NCBI GenBank assembly: GCA_025464975.1
Contig: JAODMT010000005.1
Span: 1 to 64,000, forward strand
Origin: Microbacteriaceae bacterium
Lineage (GTDB): Bacteria > Actinomycetota > Actinomycetes > Actinomycetales > Microbacteriaceae
Length of the DNA stretch: 64,000 nucleotides
Direction: 5' to 3'
In this document: one piece after another, positions 54,400 through 63,553 of the stretch
Position numbering within the stretch: the stretch's first letter is position 1
Layout: every line of letters begins with the position of its first letter
Made by a program: the position numbers and the translations under genes
Notes under the pieces: model-generated
What the model was told of the DNA's origin: nothing
Database searches by the model: none
The model's input: the letters and a program-made list of their open reading frames with translations, nothing else

Positions 54400-55281
54400 A
54401 TGAGTGCCCTCCTCGCGTTTCTCGGATCGCTCGTCTATGGCGCGAGCGACTTCTTCGGCGGTCTCGCGGCCGGCCGAATGAGTTCGATCAGGGTCACCGC
54501 GATCAACTCCGTCGCCGGGGTTCTGCTGTTGTCCGTCGCATCCTGGTTCATACCCGGCCGGTGGAGCGTCGGCTCCGTGGTCTTCGGCGGGCTCGCTGGT
54601 GCGGCTGGGGCCGTTGCCCTCGGTCTGCTGTACGCGTGCCTCGCGCTCGGGCCGATGAGCATCCTTGCGCCGATCATGGCCCTCGTCTCGGCGATCGTTC
54701 CGATCGGGGTGGGGTTCGCCGCCGGCGAGCGCCTGACCGCGATCGGCTATCTCGGGCTGCTGGGCGGCCTGACCGCGGTCATCCTTATCTGTCTCGTGCC
54801 GGGAGCCCGCACGGTGCGGCCGGGCCGGCGCGGCATCCTGATGGCGGTAGGCGCGGGCATCGCGGTGGGCCTCTACCTCGTCTTCATAAACCTGACCCCC
54901 GGTGACAGCGGCATCTCGCCGCTGATCGTCACCTTCGCCGTGGCCGGCCTCGCCACGGGCGCGATCCTGCTCGGCCAGTTGTTCGTACGACGGATGACTC
55001 GCCGCCAGGCACCGCCGAGTCTGGCGCTGTCCGGCACGGCGGCGTTGCGCTCACCGGCCGCCCTCGCCGTCTACTCGGGACTCACGGATGCGGGCGCCTG
55101 CGTGCTCTTCCTCGTCGCCCTCCGCATCGGTGACCTTTCGGTGGTCTCCGTGTTGAACGCCCTGTCCCCGGCCGGCACGATCCTGCTCGCCGCGCTCGTG
55201 CTCAAGGAGCGGATCGCGCCCGTGCAGTGGATCGGTCTGGCGCTTGCCCTCTGCGCAGCCGCCATGCTCGCGGTGGCGTAG
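54400..55281 (+). CDS. EamA/DMT-family transporter
   Basis: A 293-residue membrane protein of two repeated EamA halves with about ten helices. The first half opens [23 protein letters not shown] and the second has [35 protein letters not shown], the usual pore-helix pair. Such permeases export or import metabolites; nothing fixes the substrate. ATG 54400 gives the common MSALLAF start; ATG 54388 is possible. Divergent from recQ, convergent with kynU. Confidence 0.85.
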   Translation: MSALLAFLGSLVYGASDFFGGLAAGRMSSIRVTAINSVAGVLLLSVASWFIPGRWSVGSVVFGGLAGAAGAVALGLLYACLALGPMSILAPIMALVSAIVPIGVGFAAGERLTAIGYLGLLGGLTAVILICLVPGARTVRPGRRGILMAVGAGIAVGLYLVFINLTPGDSGISPLIVTFAVAGLATGAILLGQLFVRRMTRRQAPPSLALSGTAALRSPAALAVYSGLTDAGACVLFLVALRIGDLSVVSVLNALSPAGTILLAALVLKERIAPVQWIGLALALCAAAMLAVA

Positions 55282-55314
55282 GCAAAAGCTGCCCGGCGCG
55301 GTGAAAACCAGCAA

Positions 55315-56541
55315 TCATCGACCGGCCAGCAGCTCCCGCACTGCTTCGACCCCGGCCTGGAGTTCAGCAAAGCTGGTGGTCAGCGGGGACAGTCCGAGCC
55401 TCAGGCCGTCCGGCGAGCGAAAGTCGGGTATGACGCCGCGCTCCCAGAGCGCGGCCGTGACCTCGCGAAACCGGGGGTGGCGCAGCGTGACATGGCTGCC
55501 CCGTCTGGCGGCGTCCCGCGGGGAGGCGATGGTCACGCCGTGCTCGGCGAGCAGGTCATCCGCGAGCTCGATGGCGAACTCGGTGAGCGCCACAGACTTG
55601 GCACGGATTTGCTCCATTCCCGCCTCGGCCACGAGCGCGATCATGTCCTGCATCGCGAGCATGCCGACGACGGCTGGCGTGCCACTGAGGAAGCGACGAA
55701 TGCCATCGGCCGGAGCGTACTGAGGACCCATCTCGAACGGGGCGCTGCTGCCGATCCACCCCCAGATCGGCTGGGTGAGGGTGGGCTGCAACTCGGATCG
55801 AACATACCCGAACGCCGGGGCGCCCGGTCCCCCGTTGAGGTACTTGTACGAGCATCCGGCGGCTAGATCGACCGCCCAGTCATCGAGCTGAATGTCGGTC
55901 ACGCCGACCGAATGGCAGAGGTCCCACAGCACGAGCGCCCCGGCGTCGTGCGCAATGCGCGTGATTTCCGGCACGTCGGCGAGGAACCCGGAGCGATAGG
56001 CAACCTGGCTGAGCACCACGATGGCGGTCTGCGGGCCCACCGCGGCGGCGACCTGTTCCGGCGTGACGCCGGACGCGGTGTCCGCGTCGATCCAACGCAG
56101 GGTTCTGCCGGTCTCTGCGGCGATGCCCTGCAGCACGTAGCGGTCGGTCGGGAAGTTGTCGGTGTCCACCACGATCTCGGTTCGCTCCGGGCGGGCATCA
56201 ACCGCCGCGCGTAGCAGCTTGTACAGGATGACGGTGGTCGAGTCGCCGACGAATACCTGCCCGGCGTCCGCCCCAAGGGCCGCGCGCCCGAGGGCATCGC
56301 CGATGCTCAGCGGCAGCCGCATCCACTCCTCATCCCACCCGCGGATCAGGCGACCGCCCCACTGCTCGGTGACGAAGCGAGTGATTCGGTCTGCGCTGGC
56401 CCTGGTCGGCCTCCCGAGCGAATTGCCGTCGAGGTAGGCGACTACCTCGCTGTCGTCGGTTCCGACGAAGAGCTCGCGGTAACCGGCAAGCGGGTCGGCC
56501 CCGTCGAGGGCGGCGGCGCGAGCCGCGAGGGTGTCGGTCAC
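55315..56541 (-). CDS. kynU: Kynureninase
   Basis: A PLP enzyme of 408 residues that splits kynurenine into anthranilate and alanine. The family pieces YLDGNSLGRP, FVGDSTTVILYKLLRAA, WDLCHSVGV and the PLP-lysine loop CSYKYLNGGPGAPAF are all visible. GTG 56541 follows GGAGGAG by seven bases and overlaps the amidohydrolase stop (GTGA), so the three kyn genes are coupled. Third gene of the operon after kynA. Confidence 0.93.
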   Translation of the reverse strand: MTDTLAARAAALDGADPLAGYRELFVGTDDSEVVAYLDGNSLGRPTRASADRITRFVTEQWGGRLIRGWDEEWMRLPLSIGDALGRAALGADAGQVFVGDSTTVILYKLLRAAVDARPERTEIVVDTDNFPTDRYVLQGIAAETGRTLRWIDADTASGVTPEQVAAAVGPQTAIVVLSQVAYRSGFLADVPEITRIAHDAGALVLWDLCHSVGVTDIQLDDWAVDLAAGCSYKYLNGGPGAPAFGYVRSELQPTLTQPIWGWIGSSAPFEMGPQYAPADGIRRFLSGTPAVVGMLAMQDMIALVAEAGMEQIRAKSVALTEFAIELADDLLAEHGVTIASPRDAARRGSHVTLRHPRFREVTAALWERGVIPDFRSPDGLRLGLSPLTTSFAELQAGVEAVRELLAGR

Positions 56542-57566
56542 GAGAGAGTCTCCTCCAGGTCGGATGTGCCGAGAACGAATGACGTGGCAAGCCAGGCGGC
56601 GAGGTCGTCCCGGTCGGTCGGCAGGCCGGGTGCGTAGGAAAACCGCGGCCCGAAGTCGGACGACGGCTCGGGCGTGATTGCCCGTACCAGGTCGACCGTA
56701 CACTCGGCGAGCGCGCCAAGTTCCCGCGGGTTGATTCCCGCGGGGAGCGCGCCGTTGCCGAGGTCGGTGCCGTAACGGACGTCTCCGCCGAGCAGGGCGA
56801 AGCGGCGAACGTTGTCCATGGCGGCTTCGGCGTTCGATCCGCCGCGATGGATGTCGAGCGTGCTCACCCAGGACATACGCCCAGCCATGGCTGAGAGCAG
56901 CGAGTCGGGGAGTGCCTCGCTGAACGGCGCGTGCGCGAGACGGTCGACGCCGGCGTCGAACGCCCGCCGCGTCTGTCCCGGCCCCTCCGCGTGGGCGACG
57001 GCGGTTACTCCGCGGGCGTGGGCCGCGGTCACGATCGCCCGGAGGGTGTCATCGTCGAGCACCGGGCCCGCGACGGAATTGAGGGCAATCTTCACGAAGC
57101 TGGCGCCGGCGCCGCGTTGCGCGGCGACGGCATCCACGGCCTGCTGCGGCGACCCGATTTCGACGACCGACCCGCCCGGCGCCCAACTCCGGTCCGATGG
57201 GTACCCGCCCGGCGCCCAACTCCGGTCCGATGGGTACCCGCCCGGTGCGGTGAGAAATGCTCCCGCGAACCGGATGGCGGGCATTCCCGGTATGCGGGAC
57301 CAGTCCCGCGCGACATCAGGGATCCACCCGAGGTCATCGACCGCCGCGATACCGGCGCCCGGCAGCTTGGTGCCGTCGATCAGGCCGAGGTGCACGTGGG
57401 AGTCAGTGAAACCGCCGAACACGGTGCCCGCCATGGTCTGCGCGGGGCCGGCACCGCGGGGCGCGAGCACGAGCGAGCCGCTCGAGGCATCGAAAGTCGT
57501 CGGCCCGAGCCACGATCCGAGCCAGCACTCCGCAAATCTCACCAGCTTCTGGGGTCCCACCGGCAT
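56538..57566 (-). CDS. Amidohydrolase-superfamily protein in the kyn operon
   Basis: A 342-residue metal-dependent hydrolase. The metal motif is DSHVHLGL, further ligands are likely in VAHAEG, DRLAHAPF and YGTDLGNG, the order of amidohydrolase barrels of the imidazolonepropionase type. A perfect internal duplication adds a second GYPSDRSWAPG unit near residues 120-140. It lies between kynA and kynU with overlaps on both sides (TGATG and GTGA). The pathway step missing there is removal of formate from N-formylkynurenine, normally done by unrelated KynB or serine-hydrolase enzymes. A formamidase role is inference. Confidence 0.8.
   Translation of the reverse strand: MPVGPQKLVRFAECWLGSWLGPTTFDASSGSLVLAPRGAGPAQTMAGTVFGGFTDSHVHLGLIDGTKLPGAGIAAVDDLGWIPDVARDWSRIPGMPAIRFAGAFLTAPGGYPSDRSWAPGGYPSDRSWAPGGSVVEIGSPQQAVDAVAAQRGAGASFVKIALNSVAGPVLDDDTLRAIVTAAHARGVTAVAHAEGPGQTRRAFDAGVDRLAHAPFSEALPDSLLSAMAGRMSWVSTLDIHRGGSNAEAAMDNVRRFALLGGDVRYGTDLGNGALPAGINPRELGALAECTVDLVRAITPEPSSDFGPRFSYAPGLPTDRDDLAAWLATSFVLGTSDLEETLS
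57171..57250 (-). repeat. 33-base tandem duplication in the amidohydrolase gene
   Basis: Units 57171-57203 and 57204-57236 are identical, and a partial third runs to 57250. In frame, they duplicate eleven residues (GYPSDRSWAPG). Identity of the copies points to a recent event or a slippage site. Confidence 0.85.
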
Positions 57567-58405
57567 CAGCGAATCTCGGTTCGCACCGCAAACAGTTCGG
57601 GAAAGAAGGTGGTTTCGAGCGCCTTCTGCAGGAAGCCGACTCCACTTGATCCACCGGTACCGGTCTTCATCCCGATGGTGCGCAACACGGTCTTCATGTG
57701 GCGGAACCGCCAGAGCTGGAAGTTGTCCTCGAGGTCGACGAGTTCCTCGCACGCCTCATAGGCCCGCCAATTGTCTGCCGCGTTCTCGTAGATGCCGGTG
57801 AAGACCGGGACGAGTTCGGGCACGAATGCCCAGGCCTCCGTGACATCGCGCTCGAGCACCGAGCTCGGGATGGCGAACCCGGCTCGACTCAGATAGCGAA
57901 GAAACTCGTCGTAGATGCTCGGCTCGAGCACGAGAGCTGACAGCAACTCGTGGGCGGCCGGGTCGGACTCGAAGACCGGCAGCATTCGGGGATTCTTGTT
58001 GCCGAGCAAGAACTCGACGGCGCGGTATTGGGAGGACTGGAAACCGGATGAGTTGCCGAGGTAGCCGCGGAATTCCGAATACTCGGTCGGGGTCAGGGTC
58101 GCAAGCACCGACCACTGCTCGGTAAGGGTCCGCTGGATGTGCTTCACCCGCGCAATTCGCTTGAGGGCAAGCGGCAGGTTGTCCGCCCGCAGCAGATCGC
58201 GCGCGGAACGGAGCTCGTGAAGCACGAGTTTGAGCCAGAGTTCCGTGGTCTGGTGCTGGATGATGAAGAGAAGTTCGTCGTGATGCTCCGGCTCGCTCAG
58301 CGGCGCCTGCGCCGAGAGCAAGGTATCCAGCCGCAGGTAGGCACCGTAGCTCATCGTTTCGCTGAAATGGGTGACGAGCCCGTCGTCGAGGGGGCGCTCA
58401 CTCAT
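57566..58405 (-). CDS. kynA: Tryptophan 2,3-dioxygenase
   Basis: A 279-residue heme dioxygenase that opens tryptophan to N-formylkynurenine. The opening [29 protein letters not shown] with the active-site His, [19 protein letters not shown], and the C-terminal [21 protein letters not shown] (heme ligand His and tail) mark the family. ATG 58405 follows AAGG. First gene of the operon, divergent from a LysR regulator. Confidence 0.95.
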   Translation of the reverse strand: MSERPLDDGLVTHFSETMSYGAYLRLDTLLSAQAPLSEPEHHDELLFIIQHQTTELWLKLVLHELRSARDLLRADNLPLALKRIARVKHIQRTLTEQWSVLATLTPTEYSEFRGYLGNSSGFQSSQYRAVEFLLGNKNPRMLPVFESDPAAHELLSALVLEPSIYDEFLRYLSRAGFAIPSSVLERDVTEAWAFVPELVPVFTGIYENAADNWRAYEACEELVDLEDNFQLWRFRHMKTVLRTIGMKTGTGGSSGVGFLQKALETTFFPELFAVRTEIR

Positions 58406-58517
58406 GGCTTGCCTTTCGTCACACTCCCGTGACGGCCGCCACGAACATCTCATGAAAGTAGCAGAGGCGCCTCGCCCATCTGCCCGCCGCGCAAGTCAAT
58501 CACGACCCACTGATCGC

Positions 58518-58523
58518 TACAAT
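58518..58523 (+). promoter_or_regulatory. Candidate -10 giving a leaderless LysR message
   Basis: TACAAT (58518-58523) ends six bases before ATG 58530, so the predicted first transcribed base is at the A of the start codon. A -35 is weak. No Shine-Dalgarno is present, consistent with a leaderless mRNA. Confidence 0.45.
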
Positions 58524-58529
58524 CGCACA

Positions 58530-59459
58530 ATGGAACTTCGCCAACTCGAGCATTTCGTCGCCGTCGCCGAGGAACGCCACTTCACCAGGGCTGCCGACCT
58601 TTTGCAGATCTCCCAGTCCGGGCTCTCGGCATCCATCCGGTCCCTCGAGCTTGAACTCGGAACATCGCTCTTTATTCGCAGCACCCGACGCGTGGAACTC
58701 ACCGCGGCCGGGCAGGCCCTGCTCGCCGATTCCATACGCACCCTCGCGAGCGCCGCTGCCGCCCAGAACGCCGTCGCCGCCGTGCGCGGCCTCGTGCGCG
58801 GAACCCTCACCGTCGGCGCGGAACCCTGCCTCGGATCCGTGGATCTGCCCGCCGAACTCGGCAGGTTCCGGGTCGCCAACCAGGGCGTTGAGGTTCGCCT
58901 GCGTTACGCCGGTTCCCTCGAGATCATGGAGAGCGTTGCGAGTGGAAAAACGGATGTCGCCCTGGTCGTCACGACCGGCGCGACGGCACCCGGCGTTCAG
59001 ATCCGCCCGTTCCACCGGCAGAAGCTCGTTGTGCTGTGTCATCCGGACCACCGATTCGCCGGAAGGAGCGAGGTAGACCTCGAGTCGCTCCACGAGGAAT
59101 CCCTGATCGGCTTCCAGCCCGGCTGGGGCGCCCAGGTGCTGGCACGCCGCGCGTTCGCGGCCGCCGGGCTCGACTACCGGGCGGCCATGGAGGTCAACGA
59201 TGTGCATCCGCTGCTCGACCTCGTCGGGTTCAACCTCGGAGTCGCGATTGTGCCGGAGAGCTTCGCACAGAAGCGCCCGGACGAATTGTGTTCGATCGCG
59301 CTGCCTTCCGGTACCCCGGAATGGACGGCGGTCGTGGCTGCGGCGGCGGAGCCAAGCCCCGCCGCCGCAGCGTTCCTCGCCCAACTGGCGAGGAGTTCGA
59401 ATCAGGCCGCGTCGAGCGTGGCCAGCTCTTCCGGCGACAGCGTGACATCCGCCGCCTGA
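58530..59459 (+). CDS. LysR-family transcriptional regulator
   Basis: A 309-residue LysR protein. The DNA-binding head MELRQLEHFVAVAEERHFTRAADLL with QSGLSASIRSLELELGTSLF is classical, followed by a type 2 periplasmic-binding-like sensor. It is divergent from kynA with 124 bases between starts, so it probably controls tryptophan catabolism, sensing kynurenine or a relative. Its last 58 bases overlap the convergent aldo/keto reductase gene. Confidence 0.9.
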   Translation: MELRQLEHFVAVAEERHFTRAADLLQISQSGLSASIRSLELELGTSLFIRSTRRVELTAAGQALLADSIRTLASAAAAQNAVAAVRGLVRGTLTVGAEPCLGSVDLPAELGRFRVANQGVEVRLRYAGSLEIMESVASGKTDVALVVTTGATAPGVQIRPFHRQKLVVLCHPDHRFAGRSEVDLESLHEESLIGFQPGWGAQVLARRAFAAAGLDYRAAMEVNDVHPLLDLVGFNLGVAIVPESFAQKRPDELCSIALPSGTPEWTAVVAAAAEPSPAAAAFLAQLARSSNQAASSVASSSGDSVTSAA

Positions 59460-60262
59460 ACCGAATTGCGGATGCTCTCCGGGCGCGAAGCGCCAGGGAT
59501 CGGGATCACGTAAGGAGACTTCGCCAGTTCCCAGGCCAGGCAGACGACCTGCGGGGTGAGGCCGCGCTCATCCGCAATCGCCTTGAACGGAGCGAACCGA
59601 TCGCCGAGGGCGGCGGCCGAACTGATGCCGCCGAGCGGGCTCCACGGAAGGAAGGCGATTCCCATCTCGTCGGAGAGCACGAGCTCCGGCTCGCTGCTGC
59701 GGAACGCGGGCGAGAACTGGTTCTGCACCGAGACAAGCCGGCCGCCGAGGATCTCGTTCGCGAGCTTGATCTGCTCGGGGTTCGCGTTGGAGATACCCGC
59801 CATGCGGATCTTGCCCTCGTCGAGCAGGTCCCGGATGGCGCCGATCGAGTCCGCGTAGTCGACCGCGGGGTCCGGGCGGTGGTACTGGTAGAGCCCGATC
59901 GCGTCGACGCCGAGCCGCTTGAGCGAGGCTTCCGCAGCCGTCTTCAGGTAGGCGGGATCGCCGTTGACGTACCAGCTGCCGTCGCCTGGACGGAGGTGTC
60001 CGCCCTTCGTGGCGACGAGCACCGAGGAACTGTCCCCGCCCCACGAGGCGATCGCCTTCGCGATGAGCGACTCGTTGTGGCCGACCTCGTCGGCGAACTG
60101 GTGGTAGGCGTCCGCGGTGTCAATCAGGGTGACCCCGGCGTCGAGTGCCGCGTGGATGGTGGCGATGGAGCGGGCCTCGTCCGGCCGACCCTCGATCGAC
60201 ATCGGCATGCCGCCGAGGCCGATTGCGCTGACGTCGAGATCGCCGATTTTCCGTGTCTTCAT
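59402..60262 (-). CDS. Aldo/keto reductase
   Basis: A 286-residue NADPH-dependent (beta/alpha)8 oxidoreductase. The catalytic set is visible: Asp and Tyr in LIDTADAYHQF, Lys in LVATKGGH, His in LYQYHRPD. The GAS motif for cofactor binding is IPIPGASRPESIRNS. ATG 60262 follows AGAAGGA. Second gene after another AKR 40 bases upstream, so a two-gene unit. Substrate unknown. Confidence 0.9.
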   Translation of the reverse strand: MKTRKIGDLDVSAIGLGGMPMSIEGRPDEARSIATIHAALDAGVTLIDTADAYHQFADEVGHNESLIAKAIASWGGDSSSVLVATKGGHLRPGDGSWYVNGDPAYLKTAAEASLKRLGVDAIGLYQYHRPDPAVDYADSIGAIRDLLDEGKIRMAGISNANPEQIKLANEILGGRLVSVQNQFSPAFRSSEPELVLSDEMGIAFLPWSPLGGISSAAALGDRFAPFKAIADERGLTPQVVCLAWELAKSPYVIPIPGASRPESIRNSVQAADVTLSPEELATLDAA

Positions 60263-60302
60263 TACTGTCCTTCTGGTGGTGGTACTGGTCGGGGGTTGGG
60301 GG

Positions 60303-61274
60303 TCACCAGGCGTAGTCTTCCGGCGCCGGCTTGTGGCCGGGGAAGATCGCATCGAGTCGGGCCAGGGCGTCCGCATCGAGCTTTATCGCGAGCGCACGGA
60401 CTCCGCCATCGAGTTGTTCCTGCGTGCGCGGGCCGATGATCGGCGCCGTCACGGCGGGCTGGTGCAGCAGCCAGGCGAGCGCGAGGTCGCCGGGCTCGTG
60501 GCCGAGATCATCCGCGAACGCTTCGTATTCCTCGATCGCGGCGCGGTTCTTCTCCACCGCTTCGGCGGAGCGGCCTTCCAGACGACGCACACCGTCGCGC
60601 TGCTTGCGCACGACGCCGCCGAGGAGACCGCCGTTGAGCGGCGACCACGGGATGATGCCGAGGCCGTTGGCCTGAGCCGCCGGGATGACCTCCAGCTCGA
60701 CCTCACGCTTGAGCAGGTTGTAGATCGACTGCTCACTCACGAGGCCCGTGTAGTTGCGCTTGCGGGCCGCCTCCTGAGCGGAGGCGATATGCCAGCCGGC
60801 GAAATTGCTACTGCCGTTATAGAGGATCTTGCCCTGCGAAACGGCGGTCTCCATTGCCTGCCAGATCTCGTCCCACGGGGTGTCCCGGTCGATGTGATGG
60901 AACTGGTAGACGTCGATGTAGTCGGTCTGCAACCGCTTGAGGCTCGCGTCCAGCGCACGACGGATGTTGAGAGCCGAGAGCTTGCCCTCGTTGGGCCAGT
61001 CCGTCATGTCGCCGTACAGCTTGGTTGCGAGCACCGTGTGCTCACGGCGGTTGTCGCCCTTGGCGAACCAGCGGCCGACGATCTCTTCCGTCGCCCCCTT
61101 GCCGAGGTTGCCGCCGTAGCCGTTGGCTGTGTCGAAGAAGTTGATGCCGTACTCGTGGGCGGAATCCATGATCGAGTGCGAGTCCGCCTCGCTCGTCTGC
61201 GGACCGAAGTTCATGGTGCCGAGGCACAACCTGGAGACCTTAAGGCCGGAACGGCCGAGATGTGTGTAGTCCAT
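60303..61274 (-). CDS. Aldo/keto reductase, second copy
   Basis: A 323-residue AKR of the longer YghZ/potassium-channel-beta-like branch. Catalytic Asp and Tyr are in FFDTANGYGG, Lys in VLATKLYG and His in VYQFHHIDRD; GPRTQEQL is the cofactor loop. ATG 61274 is used, with MDYTHLGRSGLKVSRLCLGT as the usual start; ATG 61289 adds five residues. It leads the AKR pair. The two are only distantly alike, so this is not a recent duplication. Confidence 0.9.
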   Translation of the reverse strand: MDYTHLGRSGLKVSRLCLGTMNFGPQTSEADSHSIMDSAHEYGINFFDTANGYGGNLGKGATEEIVGRWFAKGDNRREHTVLATKLYGDMTDWPNEGKLSALNIRRALDASLKRLQTDYIDVYQFHHIDRDTPWDEIWQAMETAVSQGKILYNGSSNFAGWHIASAQEAARKRNYTGLVSEQSIYNLLKREVELEVIPAAQANGLGIIPWSPLNGGLLGGVVRKQRDGVRRLEGRSAEAVEKNRAAIEEYEAFADDLGHEPGDLALAWLLHQPAVTAPIIGPRTQEQLDGGVRALAIKLDADALARLDAIFPGHKPAPEDYAW

Positions 61275-61536
61275 GACCCCAGATTGCACTCGTCCGCTGT
61301 GACAAGTCCAACCGCTCAGAGGGATGCGACTGTGCGCCCAAGCTTCTGAATCGCGCCTGGCCCCGGTTCCCGGCTCGGTAATTGTTGCCTCGGGCGCTAA
61401 ATCGCGGGGATTTCACCCTCGGCGCGGCTGAACCCGATCTCCCTCCTCCGGCACAAAATGTACAGCAAGCTCACAGCTTCACGAGCGGATTCAACCGGGC
61501 CATCGCCCTTGGCCCAGGATCGCTCACGGTCCCGCG
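61275..61536. other. Gap between AKR and helicase genes, nothing coding seen
   Basis: About 260 bases before the helicase terminator carry no frame with protein-like content or a ribosome binding site. It must hold the promoter of the AKR pair. Confidence 0.4.
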
Positions 61537-61570
61537 AAAAAGGCGCCCACCCCGAGGGATGGACGCCTTT
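61537..61570 (-). terminator. Intrinsic terminator of the DEAD-box helicase
   Basis: Read on the minus strand, AAAGGCG (complement of 61564-61570) pairs with CGCCTTT (complement of 61539-61545) and a run of T follows. It lies 25 bases after the helicase stop. Confidence 0.85.
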
Positions 61571-61594
61571 CGCGTTGCGACGGTGTTGCTGTGA

Positions 61595-63553
61595 CTACAG
61601 CGCCGCGAGTTCTTCGATCACGCGGTCGCCGGGGGCGGCCACGACGATGGACGCGTCGATCTCGGCACGGCCGAGCAACTCGTCCATCCGGCGACGACGC
61701 GACTTGGAAATCAGCGTGACGACGGTCCCGACCTTGCCGGCACGGCCCGTGCGGCCCGAGCGGTGGAGGTACGTCTTGTACTCGTCCGGTGCGTCGGCCT
61801 GGATCACGAGGCTGATGTCATCGACGTGGATTCCGCGGGCTGCGACATCCGTGGCGACGAGTACGTTGACCCGACCGCTCGTAAGCAGCTGGAGGTTGCG
61901 CGTGCGGCGGGACTGATTGAGGTCACCGTGCAACGAAGTGGCCGGAATTCCGGCATCCTCGAGCTGGTCGGCAAGCTGCTCGGCGAAGGCACGGGTGCGG
62001 GCGAAGATCAGCGTCTTTCCCTCGCCGCCCGCGAGCTCCTCGATGATGCGGGTCTTGTCGCGCTGCTCAATGAGCAGAACACGGTGGTCGATCGTGGACG
62101 AAGCCTGATCTTCACCGGCAACCTCGTGAACCGACGGGTCCTTGAGGAACTGCTTGACGAGGGTGGCAACACCCTTGTCAAGAGTCGCCGAGAACAGGAG
62201 CTTCTGGCCGCCCTGCTTCGTTTCCTCGAGGATGCGCTGAACCGGCTCGAGGAAGCCGAGGTCGCACATGTGGTCGGCCTCGTCGAGCACGGTCACGAAG
62301 ACCTCGCTCAGGTCGAGACGACCCTGCTCGATGAGATCCTCGACGCGACCCGGGGTGGCGATGACGATGTCAACGCCACGCTGAAGCGTGGAAACCTGCT
62401 TGTACTGCGGCACGCCACCGACGATGGTCGTGGTGAACAGGCCGACGCTACGGGCAATCGGCTGCACGGTGCGGTCGATCTGCATGGCGAGCTCGCGGGT
62501 CGGGGCCAGAATGAGCGCGCGAGGCTTGCGGCCGGGCTTACGGCCGGCGCCTCCCATGTTCTCCATGAGGCGTTCGACCAGCGGTGCGCCAAAGGCGATG
62601 GTCTTGCCGGATCCGGTCTTTCCGCGACCGAGCACATCCTTGCCGGCGAGAACGTCGGGGATGGTCGCGGCCTGGATCGGGAACGGGGTCTCGGCACCCA
62701 TGGCAATGAGTTGACGAGTCATGTTGTCGCCGATGCCGAGGTCGCCCCAGGTCTTGCCCTCGGCGTCACCAGCGGTGATCACCTTGGCTTCAAGACGCTC
62801 GAGCACGACGTCGTCGTGCGGCTGGAAGCCGGCGGAGTGCCCGGTGCGCTCTGCGTCGTTTCCGAACGCGCGCTTGGCCGGGTAGAAATCGCTGTCGCGG
62901 CGCGGGGCGCGATCCTCGAAGGATCGGGCCGGACGGTCGTTGTACGACGGACGCTCCGTGCGAGCCGGACGGTCGTTATACGCCGGACGTTCCGTACGAG
63001 CCGGACGATCCCCATACGCCGGACGGTCGGTGCGAGCCGGGCGATCGTTATACGCCGGACGCTCCGTACGAGCCGGGCGATCGTTATACGCCGGACGCTC
63101 CGTACGAGCCGGACGGTCGTTATACGCCGGACGCTCCGTACGAGCCGGACGGTCGTTATACGCCGGACGTTCCGTGCGAGCCGGACGGTCGTTATACGCC
63201 GGACGCTCGGTGCGATCGCCGTAGGACGGACGCTCGGTGCGCTGCGGACGGTCACCATAGGACGGACGCTCAGTGCGCTGCGGACGGTCACCATAGGACG
63301 GACGAGCCGGGCGCTCGTTGGTCGGGGTCCAATTAGGGCGACGGTCGCCGGATGCCGGGCGGTCGGTCCCGGACGGACGGTCGCCGGTGCGGGCGGCGCG
63401 GTCATCCTGCGTCCAGCGCTTCTTCACCGGTGCGGCATCCCCGTGGAATCCACGGTGACCTTCGCTGCGGCTTCCCGGGCTCTTGGCCCCGCCGGTCGAG
63501 TTGTACTTCTTGACGGGACGGCCCGAGGCCGCCTTCTTGTCGAATGTAGGCAT
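61595..63553 (-). CDS. DEAD-box RNA helicase with N-terminal 12-residue repeats
   Basis: A helicase of 652 residues. The core (about 250-640) has the Q motif TPFPIQAATIPDVL, motif I GKTGSGKTIAF, Ia APTRELAMQ, motif II LDEADHM, motif III FSATL, and motif VI HRSGRTGRAG. The first 230 residues are a charged, disordered-looking tail of ERPAYNDRPART-type units. Such tails bind RNA and can drive condensate formation. The helicase would remodel RNA, often in the cold. ATG 63553 gives the short basic MPTFDKKA start. Confidence 0.92.
   Translation of the reverse strand: MPTFDKKAASGRPVKKYNSTGGAKSPGSRSEGHRGFHGDAAPVKKRWTQDDRAARTGDRPSGTDRPASGDRRPNWTPTNERPARPSYGDRPQRTERPSYGDRPQRTERPSYGDRTERPAYNDRPARTERPAYNDRPARTERPAYNDRPARTERPAYNDRPARTERPAYNDRPARTDRPAYGDRPARTERPAYNDRPARTERPSYNDRPARSFEDRAPRRDSDFYPAKRAFGNDAERTGHSAGFQPHDDVVLERLEAKVITAGDAEGKTWGDLGIGDNMTRQLIAMGAETPFPIQAATIPDVLAGKDVLGRGKTGSGKTIAFGAPLVERLMENMGGAGRKPGRKPRALILAPTRELAMQIDRTVQPIARSVGLFTTTIVGGVPQYKQVSTLQRGVDIVIATPGRVEDLIEQGRLDLSEVFVTVLDEADHMCDLGFLEPVQRILEETKQGGQKLLFSATLDKGVATLVKQFLKDPSVHEVAGEDQASSTIDHRVLLIEQRDKTRIIEELAGGEGKTLIFARTRAFAEQLADQLEDAGIPATSLHGDLNQSRRTRNLQLLTSGRVNVLVATDVAARGIHVDDISLVIQADAPDEYKTYLHRSGRTGRAGKVGTVVTLISKSRRRRMDELLGRAEIDASIVVAAPGDRVIEELAAL
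62925..63310 (-). repeat. 36-base tandem repeats in the helicase N-terminal coding region
   Basis: About ten units of 36 bases encode the repeated RPARTERPAYND cycle. Central units are almost identical at the DNA level, the outer ones diverge (PSYGDRPQRTER). The array is coding and has no unique spacers. Confidence 0.9.

Noticed and set aside
62925-63310. Regular 36-base repeats that could suggest a CRISPR array
   Set aside because: Units follow each other without unique spacers, stay in frame with the helicase and encode a protein repeat. No cas genes are near.
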